From Clostridium sp. CAG:508 (GTDB taxonomy: Bacteria; Bacillota; Clostridia; TANB77; CAG-508): a DNA stretch of 22,184 nt. Positions within the stretch are counted from its first letter, which is position 1; each line of letters opens with the position of its first letter. Shown piece by piece: positions 15,794 to 21,752 of the stretch. The stretch spans positions 2,241 through 24,424 of the forward strand of contig FR889081.1 in assembly GCA_000435755.1 (NCBI GenBank). The letters are read 5' to 3'. Made by a program: the position numbers and the translations under genes. The notes below the pieces were generated by a model. It did no database searches. It was given only the letters and a program-made list of their open reading frames with translations, and was not told where the DNA came from.

Positions 15794-16432
15794 ATGGTGA
15801 CATTTATGAAGATTCTTTTTAAAGTTTTGAGTATTATAATAGGAATTGTAATTATTTTAGGCATTCTTTTCTTTATTGTGGATTATAGCAGAGTTAAAAA
15901 TAATCAAATACCAATTTTTTGTATCCCTGTAGGAATAGCAATGGATGGTGGAACTGTTGAATACCTTGGACTTGGATATAAAGTAATAGATTTTAATACA
16001 ATTTCAGGATATGACGATATAAAAATTGGAACGTGGACTATGAAGTACAGTGATTTTGACGATGAAATAAGTAAATATGACAAAATTAAAGAACAGCAAA
16101 TAGAAATAATTCAAAACAGTAAAGTTGCTACAATAGAAGTTGAAAAAACACCTAAGAAAAGTGAAAATTCGAACAAATCATATACTTTAACTATAAAAGA
16201 AATGTATCAAGTTTTAACATTAATAGAAACATTAAATTTTATTCCCAAAACATGTAATAATGAGGTAATATACTCTATTAAATATATTAATGAGAATGAA
16301 AGTGTATTTATGACCTATAATATTGAAGCAGGTGATGGTAGATACCATATTAGTTGTGATGACAAAACAGAAGCAATATTATCTACGTCTCAAAATAACC
16401 AACTAAATGAAATAATAAATAAATATTTTTAA
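15794..16432 (+). CDS. Hypothetical membrane-anchored protein
   Basis: 212 residues with one N-terminal membrane segment (about 6-29), then a soluble, probably extracytoplasmic part. The segment DYSRVKNNQIPIFCIPVG...DGGTVEYLGLGYKVIDFN resembles a pattern common in uncharacterised Firmicute proteins, but I can name no function. The middle is rich in Lys, Glu and Ile; the C-terminal part (MYQVLTLIETLNFIPKT... to the end) looks like a small mixed alpha/beta domain. There is no lipobox and no catalytic motif. The ATG at 15794 has GAAAGG 6 bases upstream; Met5 is an alternative start. It is one of only three plus-strand genes here and has its own promoter. Confidence 0.8.
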   Translation: MVTFMKILFKVLSIIIGIVIILGILFFIVDYSRVKNNQIPIFCIPVGIAMDGGTVEYLGLGYKVIDFNTISGYDDIKIGTWTMKYSDFDDEISKYDKIKEQQIEIIQNSKVATIEVEKTPKKSENSNKSYTLTIKEMYQVLTLIETLNFIPKTCNNEVIYSIKYINENESVFMTYNIEAGDGRYHISCDDKTEAILSTSQNNQLNEIINKYF

Positions 16433-16505
16433 ATATTAGTACCAGTCATTGACATAGCTTAACTCTTTGCTATGTCTATCACTTGAATTATTACGCATAA
16501 CCGCT

Positions 16506-16544
16506 AAATATGATTAAGAGATAATTCATCCCTTAATCATATTT
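16506..16544 (+). terminator. Possible terminator after the 212-residue protein gene
   Basis: A perfect 13-bp stem (AAATATGATTAAG with its complement) and a 13-base loop, 73 bases past the stop. There is no good U-run after it. A shorter stem (GACATAGC/GCTATGTC, 16451-16476) lies between it and the gene. Confidence 0.4.
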
Positions 16545-16555
16545 AACTTTAAAAA

Positions 16556-16899
16556 TCACTCTACTTCATAATCATATTGAGTGCCCGCAATAGCTGTCGA
16601 ACCAAAATATCCATAAGTTGTAAATACTTGAATAAATTTTTTCCCGTATTCAAATCTATAAATTTTCGTAAATCCTGTTGTCGTATTGTAATAGGTGCAA
16701 TATTGGTAAAATTATCAATACAGGTATAAATGTTTTGTCTAACCGTATCACTTGTCGCAGCTTCTTTTGCAATTGTTGCATCATTCATATTAAAATCTGT
16801 ATTTATATTTCGCATCTCAAAATCAATTGAATTATCAGCAATTTGAATAACTTTTCCATTGTTCACAATTACTGTATATGAAGAATTAACTACCAGCAT
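16556..16899 (-). pseudogene. Truncated, frameshifted gene remnant
   Basis: A frame from 16899 (MLVVNSSYTVIVNNGKVIQ...) is protein-like until about IYTCIDNFTNIAPI, then reads implausible sequence to 16561. A different frame picks up the protein-like text ...TTTGFTKIYRFEYGKKFIQV and GYFGSTAIAGTQYDYEVE, ending at TGA 16558-16556. The change is -1 (or +2) near 16700-16735 and involves no CGG codon. No ribosome binding site precedes the first ATG, and the frame extends back into the mazF terminator (NGFNVYNLPAM). Codons such as TAC, ACG, GGG, TCG and GCG are more frequent than in neighbouring genes. I read this as the C-terminal remains of an acquired gene of unknown function. Confidence 0.6.
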
Positions 16900-16920
16900 A
16901 GCCGGAAGATTATATACATT

Positions 16921-16952
16921 AAAACCGTTATGAATATTTTCATAACGGTTTT
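16921..16952 (-). terminator. Terminator of mazF
   Basis: A perfect 12-bp stem (AAAACCGTTATG with its complement) and an 8-base loop begin at the mazF stop codon, with the stem ending in TTTT. It is symmetric and could act in both directions. Confidence 0.75.
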
Positions 16953-17298
16953 AGTCTAATCCAAAGCTTACACCTAAAGCGCTATTTATTTGTGACATTA
17001 TATGATTATCATCAATATGCCCTATTTTTTCCTTTAGTCTACTTTTATCTATTGTTCTTATTTGCTCTGTTAAGATAACAGAATCTGCTTTTAAGCCACT
17101 CTTTTCTGGTTCTATTTCAATGTGTGTTGGTAATTTAGTTTTTCCTGTTTGTGATGTTATAGCTGCCGCTATCACAGTTGGGCTATGCTTATTTCCAACA
17201 TCATTTTGTATTATAAGCACTGGTCTCACTCCACCTTGTTCTGAACCAATTACAGGACTCAAATCTGCATAAAACATATCTCCTCTTTTTATTACCAT
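16951..17298 (-). CDS. mazF: MazF/PemK-type mRNA interferase
   Basis: Sequence-specific ribosome-independent endoribonuclease of the NdoA (EndoA) type. The family N-terminus VIKRGDMFYADLSPVIGSEQGGVRPVLIIQND is complete, and TVIAAAITSQ...LPTHIEI and SVILTEQIRTIDKSRL follow, with the conserved RGD...GSEQGG...RP and T-E-Q-R-D residues. I choose ATG 17298 (115 residues), with GGGAG upstream, over an upstream TTG at 17313. The usual partner mazE, and alr, which often precedes it in Firmicutes, are absent next to it. The gene upstream codes for a GerS-like membrane protein, so this is an orphan toxin unless its antitoxin is elsewhere. Confidence 0.93.
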   Translation of the reverse strand: MVIKRGDMFYADLSPVIGSEQGGVRPVLIIQNDVGNKHSPTVIAAAITSQTGKTKLPTHIEIEPEKSGLKADSVILTEQIRTIDKSRLKEKIGHIDDNHIMSQINSALGVSFGLD

Positions 17299-17385
17299 TT
17301 TCTTCACTCCCAATATTCTTCCAGTTTTGATATATTTTAAGGATTAGCAAAGATAAAAAAATAGCTTTAAGCAGATATGTGTTTC

Positions 17386-18072
17386 TTAATACTGTGCTAC
17401 AGAAAAATTATTTAATCTAAACGCCAGTACTTCTTCCTTCTTTAAACTATTTATCTTTATCTCATTATATAATATGTAAACTAGATTTTTTTGGTTCTTG
17501 TCTTGTACTATCATTTTTGTAATTTTTCCTGTTGTTTTGTCGATAAATAGCTTTTTTGAAGAAACATACTGATTATTGTTATGTAGTGTTACCTCCATAA
17601 TTATCATATTATTTTCTTCATAAAGTTTTTTATTGCTAGAATTTTTATAATCTTCTATAAATGAGTTCAGCCATAAAAAGTTTTCTATCATGTATTGATA
17701 ATTTTGGTAAACAGTTGATAGGTTTAATTTGGTGTTGTTTATTTTTAGTGTATTTCCATCATATACTGTTTCTAGACCACTTATGTTGCTTGGTTCTAAA
17801 ATTGTTTGTTTTTCTATATTTGGTGCAACATAACTTTGCTTTATTTTATATTTTGTTTTGTTTTTATTTGTTTCAACTTCTACATCTATCTCTGCTTCAT
17901 ATGAGCTAATATTTAAAATATATTCTTCAATTTCTTGATTTGTTTTGTTACTTAAATTATTTCCCATTTTTGAATTTTTATTAACATTTCTAGAAAAAAA
18001 GTAAATTATTATTGCAATTACTGCTATAACTACAATTGCAATGGTAATTTTTAAAATCATTTTATTTTTCAT
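17386..18072 (-). CDS. GerS-like (LolA-fold) membrane-anchored protein
   Basis: 228 residues: an N-terminal membrane segment (about 4-26), then an extracytoplasmic domain. The order SSYEAEIDVEVETNKNKTKYKIKQSYVAPNIEKQTILEPSNISGLETVYDGNTLKI and LNLSTVYQNYQYMIENFLWLNSFIEDY resembles the LolA-like fold of clostridial germination lipoprotein GerS and relatives. Unlike GerS there is no lipobox cysteine; the hydrophobic segment would act as the anchor. ATG 18072 has AGGAG 8 bases upstream. It lies 73 bp (ATG to stop) before mazF and may share its message. The germination role is inference from the family only. Confidence 0.6.
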   Translation of the reverse strand: MKNKMILKITIAIVVIAVIAIIIYFFSRNVNKNSKMGNNLSNKTNQEIEEYILNISSYEAEIDVEVETNKNKTKYKIKQSYVAPNIEKQTILEPSNISGLETVYDGNTLKINNTKLNLSTVYQNYQYMIENFLWLNSFIEDYKNSSNKKLYEENNMIIMEVTLHNNNQYVSSKKLFIDKTTGKITKMIVQDKNQKNLVYILYNEIKINSLKKEEVLAFRLNNFSVAQY

Positions 18073-18157
18073 ATGATCAACTCCTATTTCAATTTATATT
18101 CGCTTAACCTCAAAGTATTCATGTCTAATATTGTCGTATTTTGGCATACGTTTTTTG

Positions 18158-18186
18158 TTGACATTTATTTACATTTATTTTATTAT
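18158..18186 (+). promoter_or_regulatory. Strong SigA-type promoter for the DUF4160/DUF2442 pair
   Basis: TTGACA (consensus), a 17-bp spacer and TATTAT, giving a leader of about 95 bases before the DUF4160 gene. Confidence 0.6.
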
Positions 18187-18242
18187 TTAACTGTTACATC
18201 TATAGCTTTTTTATTCAAATTATTTTTTTCTATTTAAATTCA

Positions 18243-18271
18243 TTGAAACTAATTATATAAAATGTTATAAT
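18243..18271 (+). promoter_or_regulatory. Second promoter-like site, directly at the DUF4160 start
   Basis: TTGAAA, a 17-bp spacer and TATAAT with an upstream TG. It is a close consensus match, but the start site would fall at about 18278, within or after the AGGGAGG ribosome binding site (18273-18279), leaving an almost leaderless message. Confidence 0.5.
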
Positions 18272-18286
18272 AAGGGAGGTGTGTAT

Positions 18287-18553
18287 ATGCCTTTAATTTC
18301 GCAATTCTATGGTATTCTTATTTATCTATACAAAGAATTAGGAGGACACCACAACAAACCACATATTCATGTAAAATACAATGAATACGAAGCTTCTTTA
18401 TCGCTTGATGGTACTGTTATAAATGGTAATTTACCGTTAAAGCAATTGAGACTAGTTCAGGCTTGGATGGAAATACATAATGACGAGTTAATTGCAACTT
18501 GGTATTGTTATAATAATGATGGTGAAATTTTAAAAATAAAAGGATTGGAGTGA
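18287..18553 (+). CDS. DUF4160 family protein
   Basis: Small soluble protein of 88 residues. It matches the DUF4160 pattern: MPLISQFYGILIYLYKE at the start, then HHNKPHIHVKYNEYEASLSLDGTVINGNLP, LVQAWMEIHNDELIATW. The conserved His and Trp residues are all present. ATG 18287 follows AGGGAGG by 7 bases; GTG 18281 is an alternative. A DUF2442 gene starts 4 bp after its stop. Such DUF4160-DUF2442 pairs are widespread and are often suspected to be toxin-antitoxin-like modules, but no activity is established that I know of. Confidence 0.88.
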   Translation: MPLISQFYGILIYLYKELGGHHNKPHIHVKYNEYEASLSLDGTVINGNLPLKQLRLVQAWMEIHNDELIATWYCYNNDGEILKIKGLE

Positions 18554-18557
18554 TTTT

Positions 18558-18800
18558 ATGCGACCTAAAGCTATAGATGTAAAACCTTTAGAAGATTATA
18601 TGTTATTGGTTATATTTGAAAATGGAGAAAAGAAAATTTTTGATGTAAAACCTTATTTAACTCATAAAGCTTTTGAGCAATTAAACGATAAAGCTTTATT
18701 TAATACTGTAAAAATCGATGGTCTATCAATCAGTTGGCTTAATGGTGCTGATATATGTCCTGACGAATTATATAATAATAGCAAAAGCATAAGCGAATAG
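18558..18800 (+). CDS. DUF2442 family protein
   Basis: 80-residue protein starting 4 bp after the DUF4160 stop, with GGAGTG in front. The pattern PKAIDVKPLEDYMLLVIFENGEKKIFDVKPYL and FNTVKIDGLSISWLNGADICPDELY fits DUF2442, which tends to accompany DUF4160. It has no membrane segment. Its last codons form one arm of the terminator at 18784-18815. The function is unknown; if the pair is a toxin-antitoxin module, either protein could be the antitoxin. Confidence 0.88.
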   Translation: MRPKAIDVKPLEDYMLLVIFENGEKKIFDVKPYLTHKAFEQLNDKALFNTVKIDGLSISWLNGADICPDELYNNSKSISE

Positions 18801-18815
18801 ATTCACTTATGCTTT
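18784..18815 (+). terminator. Terminator overlapping the DUF2442 stop, shared with dusB
   Basis: Stem AAAGCATAAG-C-GAAT with its complement (one mismatch) and a 2-base tip, followed by ATATATTTTT on the plus strand. The left arm is coding sequence. dusB ends at 18814 on the other strand, so the hairpin probably serves both converging units. Confidence 0.8.
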
Positions 18816-19787
18816 ATATATTTTTAAAATATGTAATTATGCAATCTTGTAGTTCTTGTTTTGTTTCTATTTGATTTATTTTTTGGCGCATTTGTGTTGC
18901 GTTTGGTAAGTTCTTTAAATAATAGCTCATATATTTGCGCATTTCTTTTATTCCAGTGTTTTCTCCTAAATATTTAACCTGCAAATCTATATGTTCTAAT
19001 ATTATTTCTAACTTCTCTTCATTAGATACTGGTGTTATTTCTTGACCAGTTAAATATTCTTGGATTTCTTTAAATATCCATGGATTTCCTATACTAGCTC
19101 TTCCTATCATTATTGCATCTACACCTGTTTGTTCAAACATTTTTAATGCATCTTCTTTGGTTTTTATATCTCCATTTCCGTATTACTGGTATATTTACCG
19201 CTTGTTTCACTTGTTTTATAATATCCCAGTCTGCTTCTCCTGTATAAAATTGTTCCCTTGTTCTTCCATGTATAGTTATTGCTTTTACACCTTTTGAATC
19301 TGCTATTTTTGCTAACTCCACTGCCACAATATTATTATCATCCCAGCCTTTTCTCATTTTTAGTGTTACAGGTACTTGAGAGTTTTTAACAACTGCCTCA
19401 ATAATATCTCCCGCTAGTTCTAGGTTTAATAATAGTTTACTTCCATCTCCATTTTTTACTACTTTTGGTGCAGGACATCCCATATTTATATCTATTATTG
19501 GTGATGTTTTGCTTAGTTCTTTTGCTGCAAATGACATTGCCTCAATATCATTTCCAAATATTTGGGCAGCAACTGGTATTTGTTCATTTTCTGTATTTAA
19601 TAATAGTTTTGTTTTTTCATCATTATAAAATAGCCCTTTACTGCTTATCATTTCTGTATATGCTAAGCCGAACTCCAAATTTTTCACATATTAAACGAAA
19701 TGGTAGGTTGGTTATTCCTGCCATTGGGGCTAGTAGTATGTTGTTTTTTAGTTTTACATTTCCTATTTTTAGTTCTTTTAAGTACAT
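18814..19787 (-). CDS. dusB: tRNA-dihydrouridine synthase, split over three frames by two CGG sites
   Basis: FMN enzyme that reduces uridine in tRNA. From ATG 19787 (GGAAG upstream) the protein reads MYLKELKIGN...LLAPMAGITNLPFRLICEKFGV, needs a +1 step after codon 39, continues GLAYTEMISSKG...DINMGCPAPKV (catalytic Cys104), RKGW, TIHGRTREQFYTG and NIPVI, then needs a second +1 step into GNGDIKTKEDALKMFEQTGVDAIMIGRASIGNPWIF. The total is 323 residues, normal for DusB. The frames fit exactly: 39, 163 and 121 codons. Apart from the two extra C bases there is no stop, deletion or decay, so the gene looks functional if CGG causes a +1 shift. If not, it is a pseudogene or carries sequencing errors. 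Confidence 0.85.
19177..19183 (-). other. Putative +1 frameshift site at CGG in dusB (site 2)
   Basis: ATA CGG A read as ATA C GGA joins NIPVI to GNGDIKT, restoring the conserved FMN-binding GNGDI segment. In the unshifted frame the protein reads RKWRYKNQRR and soon stops. Confidence 0.6.
19667..19673 (-). other. Putative +1 frameshift site at CGG in dusB (site 1)
   Basis: GTT CGG C read as GTT C GGC joins ICEKFGV to GLAYTEM, the conserved family segment (G..YTEM). The CGG is codon 40 of the frame from ATG 19787. Confidence 0.6.
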
Positions 19788-19806
19788 CTTATCTTCCTTT
19801 TTCTAT

Positions 19807-19962
19807 TATTAGATATAATACTTTTTTCCGTTCCATCCCAACTACGCAAGAAAGCGTAACAACAATTTTTTGCAAACATTTTCAATGATTCGAAAAAATT
19901 TAGCAACGCTTTCTAGCTTGTCGGTCCCCACAGCCTCACTGCAAAAAGTATTATATCTAATA
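19807..19962. repeat. 156-bp element with perfect 20-bp terminal inverted repeats
   Basis: The ends 19807-19826 and 19943-19962 are exact inverted copies (TATTAGATATAATACTTTTT). Nested inside are AGAAAGCGT/ACGCTTTCT and AATTTTTT/AAAAAATT pairs, so the whole can fold into one long hairpin. The centre is richer in GC than its flanks (for example GTGGGGACC on the minus strand). It fills the rodA-dusB gap. It could be a MITE-like mobile repeat or a structured RNA. No clear target-site duplication is visible. Confidence 0.6.
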
Positions 19963-20018
19963 TTTAATTAAAAATGATAACTAGTCCGCAATGCCGCTGT
20001 TGCTAGTCTGTGCAATGT

Positions 20019-20037
20019 AAAAAAACAACTTGTTTTT
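20019..20037 (-). terminator. Possible terminator of rodA
   Basis: A palindrome AAAAACA/TGTTTTT begins at the rodA stop and ends in seven Ts on the minus strand. The stem is AT-rich and the loop only 3 bases, so the call is tentative. Confidence 0.4.
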
Positions 20038-21142
20038 ATTCTATAAACATTGCTTTTTTGCGTCTGGTGCTTATATTTAATAAAATTGCTATTAGGGTTA
20101 AGTTTGTGAGCATTGAGCTTCCACCATAACTTACAAATGGAAGTGGTATTCCTGTAATAGGTAATAGCCCCATTGTCATTCCTATATTTTCTAACATATG
20201 AAAGAAAAATATTCCAACTATTCCAGTTGCTATATATGAGCCTAAATCGTCTTTGGCAGTTTTGGCTACTTGAATTGATTTTGTAATTAGTATTACATAT
20301 AGCACAATTATGGCTCCTGCAACTACAAATCCCATTTCTTCACTTATAACTGCAAATATAAAGTCTGTGGTTTTTGGGTATAAATAACCTAACTGTGTTT
20401 GATTTCCTTTAAATAGTCCCATTCCAAATATTTGTCCAGCTCCTATTGCTAGTTTTGACTGTATTATGTTGTATCCATCTCCTCTTGGATCTAAGTTTGG
20501 GTTTAGGTACACATCTATTCTTGCTTTGGCATGCTCTGGTAATATAAAGAAATATGCTAATGGTACCAAAATAACTACTAATAGTACAGCTGTTATAATA
20601 TATTTTTTGTTTATTCCTGCTACATATAGCATAAATATCAATGCAACTAAGAATGCTAATGCTGTTCCATAGTCTGGTTGTTTTATAATAAGTAATGTTG
20701 GCACTGCAACTGTTGCTAATATTATTCCTAACTTCCAAAATCTATTTATTTCATCTCTACCTTTTTGTTGCAATTTTACAATAACATTTGCCATAAATAG
20801 TACTACTGCAATTTTGGCAAATTCGGCTGGTTGGAACGAAAATGGTCCTATATTAAACCAGCTAGTAGCTCCATTTATCGGCTCAGTAAATAATACTGCT
20901 ACAAGTGAAATAAGACTTAGCCCATATATCACTGGAGATATTTTAGCTAATATTTCATAATCCACCAAAATAACTACAACTATTACTGGAATGCTAATGC
21001 CTATCCACATGATTTGTTTTTTAAATTCCTCATAATCTGAATTTTGAGTGGCAGAAAACAGTGCAACTAACCCTATTGCTAGTAGTATTATTGTACATAT
21101 TAAAATCCCCCACTCAAAATTTTTAAACATCTTTTTTTGCAT
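20036..21142 (-). CDS. rodA: SEDS peptidoglycan polymerase RodA (elongation)
   Basis: Membrane glycosyltransferase of the elongasome, working with a class B PBP2. The 368 residues hold about ten membrane segments and motifs: NGATSWFNIGPFSFQPAEFAKIA, KQPDYGTAL, DPRGDGYNIIQSKLAIGAGQIFGMG, TDFIFAVISEEMGF and TGIPLPFVSYGGSSMLTNLTLIAILLNIS. The conserved Asp of the RGDGYN-adjacent loop and the EE pair are present. The C-terminus is in frame, unlike FtsW. The gene lies 13 bp after minE with AGAGGG as ribosome binding site. The order minD-minE-rodA is standard in Clostridia, usually after mreBCD and a PBP2 gene, which would lie beyond the window. Confidence 0.93.
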   Translation of the reverse strand: MQKKMFKNFEWGILICTIILLAIGLVALFSATQNSDYEEFKKQIMWIGISIPVIVVVILVDYEILAKISPVIYGLSLISLVAVLFTEPINGATSWFNIGPFSFQPAEFAKIAVVLFMANVIVKLQQKGRDEINRFWKLGIILATVAVPTLLIIKQPDYGTALAFLVALIFMLYVAGINKKYIITAVLLVVILVPLAYFFILPEHAKARIDVYLNPNLDPRGDGYNIIQSKLAIGAGQIFGMGLFKGNQTQLGYLYPKTTDFIFAVISEEMGFVVAGAIIVLYVILITKSIQVAKTAKDDLGSYIATGIVGIFFFHMLENIGMTMGLLPITGIPLPFVSYGGSSMLTNLTLIAILLNISTRRKKAMFIE

Positions 21143-21155
21143 GTTTACCCTCTAT

Positions 21156-21734
21156 TTAATTATTTGATGTCTCTGTTTTCTTATCTTCTTGTTCAGATAT
21201 ATTATCTTCTACTTTTTGTTCTTTATTCTCTTCTCCTTTATTTTCTTCGGTATTTGTTGTGTTTTCTGTTTCTTTATTTTCTTCTTGTGTAGAATCAACT
21301 TCATTTTCTTCTTTAACTTTCTCTGTTTCCTCTACCTCTTCTTTTTTCTCTTCCTTTTTAGGTTTATTTTCAGTTTCTTTAGATTTTTCTTTTTCGTTAT
21401 TATTTTCTTCTTGTTGTTTTGGTACGTTTAATTTTCTTGCTTCATTTTTGATTGTTACAATTGGAATGTTTGCATATAACGCAGGTGCTCCAACTGTGCC
21501 ATCCTCGTTAGCCTTGTTTGTTAGATGCACATCTATTTCTTTTTCATCAACATCTATGTATTTTTTTATTACTTCTATTATTTCTTGTTTCATAAGTTCC
21601 AAGAAATCGGCAGATACATTTGCTCTATCTTGCATTAAAACCAAGTGCAATCTTTCTTTTGCTGTATCTGAGCTTTCCTTGCTCTTTTCTTTTTTTACAA
21701 GACTTTTAAAAAAGTTCATTATATTTTCAAACAT
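21156..21734 (-). CDS. minE: Cell division topological specificity factor MinE with long acidic tail
   Basis: MinE stimulates the MinD ATPase and drives Min oscillation. Residues 1 to about 95 are a complete MinE: the N-terminal amphipathic MFENIMNFFKSL, the MinD-contact helix KERLHLVLMQDRANVSADFLELMKQEIIEVIKKYIDVDE and the C-domain EIDVHLTN...IPIVTI. A low-complexity tail follows from about residue 105 to 192, almost only Glu, Lys, Asn, Thr, Gln and Ser. MinE is normally 85-90 residues, so the protein is about twice the usual length. It lies 18 bp after minD and 13 bp before rodA, in the same unit. Confidence 0.93.
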   Translation of the reverse strand: MFENIMNFFKSLVKKEKSKESSDTAKERLHLVLMQDRANVSADFLELMKQEIIEVIKKYIDVDEKEIDVHLTNKANEDGTVGAPALYANIPIVTIKNEARKLNVPKQQEENNNEKEKSKETENKPKKEEKKEEVEETEKVKEENEVDSTQEENKETENTTNTEENKGEENKEQKVEDNISEQEDKKTETSNN

Positions 21735-21752
21735 GTTCTACCTCCGTATGTA

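Noticed and set aside
16561..16700. The remnant's frame change as another CGG-type recoding site
   Set aside because: The shift is -1 (or +2), no in-frame CGG is present, and the region lacks a ribosome binding site, so it looks like decay.
18073..18125. SigG-like promoter (GAATA-N15-AATATAA) upstream of the GerS-like gene
   Set aside because: The -35 is plausible but the -10 matches the remembered consensus CATnnTA only in part; too weak to annotate.
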